A DNA stretch of 10,309 nt from Gemmatimonadota bacterium (GTDB taxonomy: Bacteria > Gemmatimonadota > Gemmatimonadetes > Palauibacterales > Palauibacteraceae). The translations under genes and the position numbers were made by a program. Below, piece by piece: positions 7,680 to 10,309 of this stretch. The stretch spans positions 1 through 10,309 of the forward strand of contig JABDQB010000395.1 of the NCBI GenBank assembly GCA_013042495.1. The letters run 5' to 3'. The stretch's first letter is position 1, and each line of letters opens with the position of its first letter. The notes beneath the pieces were generated by a model that saw only the letters and a list, made by a program, of their open reading frames with translations, was not told the origin of the DNA and searched no databases.

Positions 7680-8483
7680 TCAATGGGAGTCAGGCTCCCT
7701 TCGAGCGGGTGGCCAGGGAAAAAAGGCGCTCGTTCGAGCGATGTAGTCGGCGTATCCAGGCCTCGTTTCGCGAAGGCCCTTCTCGAGGAGCGAGACCCCG
7801 GAGACGCGCACCAGGAGAAACGTCATGAGCAGGGGGCCGACGACGGACCACCAGCTGCCTGGCACCGAAGTGGCAATCACGAACAGGCCCCACCAAATCA
7901 ACGAATCGCCGAAGTAATTGGGGTGGCGCGTGTAGCGCCACAGCCCCGTCGAAAGAACCTTTCCTGCGTTGTCCGGGTCGCGGCGGAAAGCCCCGAGCTG
8001 CGCGTCGCCCAGGGCCTCGAAGACGAATCCGACGAGCCAGATTCCTGCGCCTGCAAAGTCCGCCGCGGTGAGATGGGCGGGCGCGGGCGCGGACTGCGCG
8101 GCGAGCAGCGGCGCGGATACGATCCACAGGATGACCGCCTGCAAGACGAAGACGCGGAAGAGGCTGGTCCACCAGTACGAGGCGCCACCCTCCTGTCTCC
8201 AGCGCGCGTAGCGGGGGTCCTCGGGCTTTCCCCGATTCCTGCGGTGGATATGCACCGAAAGGCGAATCCCCCACACGGCCGTCAGGGCAAGCAGGAGCCA
8301 CGAGCGGATCGGCCACCCCGCTCCGCGGGATGCGTACCAGGCCGCTAGCACTACAAATCCGATTCCCCAGAAACGGTCGGCGATCGAGGCGTCCCGAAGG
8401 GCAAGGCTGACGAGCCAAAGCACGAAGGCTCCGACCCCGATGAGCCCGAGGCCCTGGAATCCGATTTCCATCCAAGGCTGCAT
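7680..8483 (-). CDS. DUF1295 membrane protein (steroid 5-alpha-reductase-like family)
   Basis: A 267-residue multi-pass inner-membrane protein of the DUF1295 family, related to the C-terminal domain of steroid 5-alpha reductases and isoprenylcysteine methyltransferases. Hydrophobic segments lie near residues 11-29, 38-51, 61-76, 108-129, 143-158, 193-206 and 212-228. The signature GLWRYTRHPNYFGDSLIWWG (180-199) and the late PGYADYIARTSAFFPW block (242-257) are both present. Related enzymes bind NADPH through this region and reduce lipid double bonds, but the substrate of bacterial DUF1295 proteins is not established, so no reaction is assigned. The start ATG at 8483-8481 is preceded by GGAGGG 4 nt away on the - strand. 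The gene is divergent from the rhodanese gene and reads toward HU, with about 165 nt between; HU has its own promoter. Confidence 0.9.
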   Translation of the reverse strand: MQPWMEIGFQGLGLIGVGAFVLWLVSLALRDASIADRFWGIGFVVLAAWYASRGAGWPIRSWLLLALTAVWGIRLSVHIHRRNRGKPEDPRYARWRQEGGASYWWTSLFRVFVLQAVILWIVSAPLLAAQSAPAPAHLTAADFAGAGIWLVGFVFEALGDAQLGAFRRDPDNAGKVLSTGLWRYTRHPNYFGDSLIWWGLFVIATSVPGSWWSVVGPLLMTFLLVRVSGVSLLEKGLRETRPGYADYIARTSAFFPWPPARREPDSH

Positions 8484-8487
8484 GCGT

Positions 8488-8493
8488 CCCTCC
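8488..8493 (-). promoter_or_regulatory. Ribosome binding site for the DUF1295 gene
   Basis: GGAGGG on the - strand lies 4 nt before the ATG at 8483-8481. It fixes the start of the DUF1295 protein and rules out the short downstream ATG alternatives as first choice. Confidence 0.7.
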
Positions 8494-8558
8494 AGGTAGC
8501 TCGCGTTTGCGTCGATGATGGCTACCGGGACATTACGTGCGATCGAGGAGCGGGGCCA

Positions 8559-8594
8559 ACGTCGTTTGACGTGGGTGCATCGGCCGCGGAGATT
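8559..8594 (+). promoter_or_regulatory. Candidate promoter with overlapping palindrome upstream of the rhodanese gene
   Basis: In the 168-nt divergent gap, TTGACG (8566-8571, 5 of 6 to the -35 consensus) is followed 17 nt later by GAGATT (8589-8594), only 3 of 6 to the -10 box. A perfect palindrome ACGTC-GTTT-GACGT (8559-8572) overlaps the -35 and could be an operator. TGCCGCC (8595-8601) and GGCGGCA further down form another short dyad. The weak -10 keeps this tentative; I saw no better pair for either divergent gene. Confidence 0.3.
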
Positions 8595-8651
8595 TGCCGC
8601 CGACCGCGGACATGTTGGGCGGCAGCCGATGGTGGCAACTCGAGGAGGCGA

Positions 8652-9146
8652 ATGGTGAGGAAGAGCTTGTGGTGGTGGTTTCTCCCGGCGCTGGTGATAG
8701 TGCCGGTGGCCGGCGGTTGTTCACGCGGTGAGACGGAGGCCGAGGCGGTCGAGCCAACCGCCGAGGTCACGACGCCGGAGGATGACGCGGCAGCTCTCGA
8801 CGAGGGGGCCGCGACGAGCCGCTCGCTCACGCCGGACGAACTCATCGCGCGCATGGAGGAGCCCGAAGTTCCCATGATCCTGGATGTGAGGAGCCCGAAG
8901 GAGTACGCCGAAGGTCACATTCCGGGTGCCGTCAACATCCCCTACGATCAGTTGCCGGATCGCATCGGCGAGTTGGACGAGTATCGAGAGACAGGGCTGG
9001 TCGTGTATTGTCGCACGGGACGCAGAGCCGGCATCGCGGAAGAGACCCTCGACCAGGCCGGCTTCGGCCTCGTCTGGGACCTGCAGGGCCACATGGTGGC
9101 CTGGCAGGCGGGAGATTACCCCCTGGTCGTACCTGTCGCGAACTGA
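8652..9146 (+). CDS. Exported rhodanese-domain protein, probable lipoprotein
   Basis: A 164-residue protein with a single rhodanese domain. Residues 1-23 (MVRKSLWWWFLPALVIVPVAGGC) are a signal peptide ending at C23; VAGGC resembles a lipobox although position -3 is Ala, so a lipoprotein is likely but not certain. Residues 25-54 are an acidic, low-complexity linker. The rhodanese domain follows: MILDVRSPKEYAEGHIPGAVNIP, then the active-site loop YCRTGRRA with C120 and the closing WDLQGHMVAWQAGDYPL. The intact Cys loop implies sulfurtransferase or sulfur-carrier chemistry in the periplasm; the partner is unknown. ATG 8652 is chosen because GAGGAGG (8642-8648) sits just before it and a signal peptide starts directly. 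The upstream in-frame ATG at 8571 would add 27 unlikely residues. The asparaginase gene follows after 12 nt in the same reading frame. Confidence 0.9.
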   Translation: MVRKSLWWWFLPALVIVPVAGGCSRGETEAEAVEPTAEVTTPEDDAAALDEGAATSRSLTPDELIARMEEPEVPMILDVRSPKEYAEGHIPGAVNIPYDQLPDRIGELDEYRETGLVVYCRTGRRAGIAEETLDQAGFGLVWDLQGHMVAWQAGDYPLVVPVAN

Positions 9147-9148
9147 TC

Positions 9149-9153
9149 GGAGG
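9149..9153 (+). promoter_or_regulatory. Ribosome binding site pointing to a CTG start of the asparaginase gene
   Basis: GGAGG (9149-9153) is followed by a 5-nt spacer and CTG at 9159. The next possible start, TTG 9174, is 20 nt away from the site, too far. No other ATG, GTG or TTG lies between the upstream in-frame TGA (9144) and TTG 9174. Confidence 0.65.
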
Positions 9154-9158
9154 CCAAT

Positions 9159-10175
9159 CTGAAACCCGTTGACTTGATCGTAGACGTCAGCCGCGGAAGC
9201 GCGGTCGAGTCGACGCACCATGTGCAGGGTGTGGTGTGCAGTGCCGCCGGTGACGAAGAGCTCTGCGCGGGCGAACCCGAAATCCTGACCTACTGGCGTT
9301 CGGCGATGAAGCCCTTTCAGGCCATTCCATTGTTCGAGGATGGCGTGGTGGAAGCCTATGGCTTGGAGCCGCAGGACATAGCCGTGATCTGTGCCTCGCA
9401 TGGCGGCACCAGGCGACACACCGAGCGGGTGGCGGCCATGCTTCGGCGGCTCGGTTTGAACGAGGATCATCTCCACTGCGGTCCGCATGCGCCCTTCGAC
9501 CTCGATACCGCTCAGGTCCTCGGATGCGCGGGACGTCTCCCCGGTCGGTTGCACAACAATTGCTCGGGGAAGCATGCAGGTATGCTCGCCCTTGCCCTGC
9601 ACAACGGTTGGCCGGTCGACGGGTACGACCGCCTCGACCATCCCGTGCAGCGCAGGATCCAGCGGTCCCTGCGTGATTGGATGGATCACGAGCCCAAGGA
9701 CCACCATTGGGCGCTCGACGGATGTGGGGTCCCGACGCCGCGCATGCCGCTGCACGAGATGGCGAGGGCCTACTCTAGGCTGGTGCGAAAAGCGCAGGCC
9801 GGGCACGGGGCAGCCCATGCCGTTGTCAGCGCGATGACGACGTTCCCCGAACTTACGTCGTCGCCCGGCCGGGTCCCGCTCCTGATCATGGAGGCTGCGC
9901 GAGGGAGGTTGCTCGCGAAGGAGGGTGCGGAGGGAGTCCTATGCGTGGCCGCCCTCGACGACGATTGGGGACTGGCCGTCAAGGTGGAAGATGGAGCGCT
10001 CCGCGCCGTAGGCCCGGCTACGGTCCAGCTCATGGGCATCGCCGGGGTGTTGCGCGCAGACGAACGCATGGCTCTCGCGGAGCTCACCGAGGCACCCATT
10101 CGGAACACGCTTGGCGAGGAGGTAGGCCGGGTGAGGATCAGAGGATCGAAGACGGCCGGGTCGTTGCCTGAATGA
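9159..10175 (+). CDS. L-asparaginase II, Rhizobium etli (ReAV/ReAIV) type
   Basis: A 338-residue enzyme of the COG4448 asparaginase class, unrelated to E. coli AnsA/AnsB, which hydrolyses L-asparagine to aspartate and ammonia. Numbered from CTG 9159 it has S48-A-M-K51, the SxxK nucleophile tandem, S80 in CASHGG, C135-S-G-K138 and C189 in DGCGVPT. From memory these are the same numbers as the catalytic and zinc-binding residues of the R. etli enzyme ReAV. K254 in AKEGAEG corresponds to its second catalytic lysine. No signal peptide, so cytoplasmic. The N-terminus LKPVDLIVDVSRGSAVESTHH matches the usual opening of relatives only if translation starts at CTG; a TTG 9174 start would trim the first beta strand. 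It sits 12 nt after the rhodanese stop and overlaps the next gene by ATGA. Function strongly supported; start codon unusual. Confidence 0.92.
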   Translation: MKPVDLIVDVSRGSAVESTHHVQGVVCSAAGDEELCAGEPEILTYWRSAMKPFQAIPLFEDGVVEAYGLEPQDIAVICASHGGTRRHTERVAAMLRRLGLNEDHLHCGPHAPFDLDTAQVLGCAGRLPGRLHNNCSGKHAGMLALALHNGWPVDGYDRLDHPVQRRIQRSLRDWMDHEPKDHHWALDGCGVPTPRMPLHEMARAYSRLVRKAQAGHGAAHAVVSAMTTFPELTSSPGRVPLLIMEAARGRLLAKEGAEGVLCVAALDDDWGLAVKVEDGALRAVGPATVQLMGIAGVLRADERMALAELTEAPIRNTLGEEVGRVRIRGSKTAGSLPE

Positions 10176-10309
10176 GCCGGGAATCCGTTTACGCGCTCTG
10201 TCGGCTTTCCGCAGCCGTTGCCGCGGGCGACCGCGTGAGGAGGATCGAGGCGATGCGAACCGCCGCGGAGGTCTCGTCACCGGGGGCGGTGGAGGAAGGG
10301 CTGCTCCAG
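10172..10309 (+). CDS. Carboxymuconolactone decarboxylase-like protein, 5' part only
   Basis: An open frame of 46 codons starts at ATG 10172, overlapping the asparaginase stop as ATGA, and runs off the window without a stop. The start SRESVYALCRLSAAVAAGD, then RRIEAMRTAAE, ending VEEGLLQ resembles the N-terminal half of carboxymuconolactone decarboxylase/AhpD-like proteins, where a variable helix is followed by VxExLLQ and then the YxFxGFP region outside this window. The catalytic CxxC or His residues would lie downstream, so decarboxylase or peroxidase activity cannot be judged. G/C third-position bias and the overlap support a real gene translated with the asparaginase. The family call is a tentative reading of a short fragment. 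Confidence 0.6.
   Translation, partial: MSRESVYALCRLSAAVAAGDRVRRIEAMRTAAEVSSPGAVEEGLLQ

Noticed and set aside
7690..8475. Second 261-codon - strand frame within the DUF1295 gene
   Set aside because: Arg/Pro-rich shifted reading of the DUF1295 gene, which has the real motif, ribosome site and membrane segments.
8721..9818. 365-codon open frame on the - strand across the rhodanese and asparaginase genes
   Set aside because: Spans two unrelated real genes and their junction, shows no motif, and is best explained by base composition.

Overview
The window is 10.3 kb of GC-rich bacterial chromosome, densely coding, with strong G/C preference at third codon positions and mostly housekeeping genes. 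I saw no phage, IS, CRISPR, tRNA or rRNA signal. The gene set (an inositol-phosphate synthase beside a CDP-alcohol phosphatidyltransferase, a YlbF-family protein, tandem S41 peptidases with long C-terminal extensions, an HU protein) suggests a Gemmatimonadota-like or related deep-branching Gram-negative bacterium. That assignment is from memory of gene content, not from a search.

Region 1 (1-3621, + strand): the 3' end of prmC (release-factor glutamine methyltransferase); a 126-nt AT-richer gap with a nested dyad; a compact unit of a YlbF-family protein, a CDP-alcohol phosphatidyltransferase (ATGA overlap) and a myo-inositol-3-phosphate synthase (28 nt later); then dTMP kinase (tmk) behind a perfect 11-bp hairpin. 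The phosphatidyltransferase and the inositol synthase together look like a two-step route to phosphatidylinositol phosphate, so the organism probably makes inositol phospholipids.

Region 2 (3711-7074, + strand): two tandem paralogous S41 C-terminal processing peptidases, each with an N-terminal export/anchor segment, a PDZ domain and an intact Ser-Lys-Gln catalytic set. They end at a perfect 12-bp stem that lies between convergent genes.

Region 3 (7221-8483, - strand): an HU-family DNA-binding protein with a GTG start, a clear Shine-Dalgarno and a good sigma70-type promoter; and a DUF1295 membrane protein of the steroid 5-alpha-reductase-like group.

Region 4 (8652-10309, + strand): a probable operon reading away from the DUF1295 gene: an exported rhodanese-domain protein, a Rhizobium etli-type L-asparaginase II that appears to start at a CTG codon, and the first 46 codons of a carboxymuconolactone-decarboxylase-like protein joined by an ATGA overlap.

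I found no clear new multi-gene system. The points most worth a second look are the CTG start, the inositol-lipid gene pair coupled to ylbF, the tandem peptidase duplication, and two intergenic elements in which one arm can pair with either of two partners.
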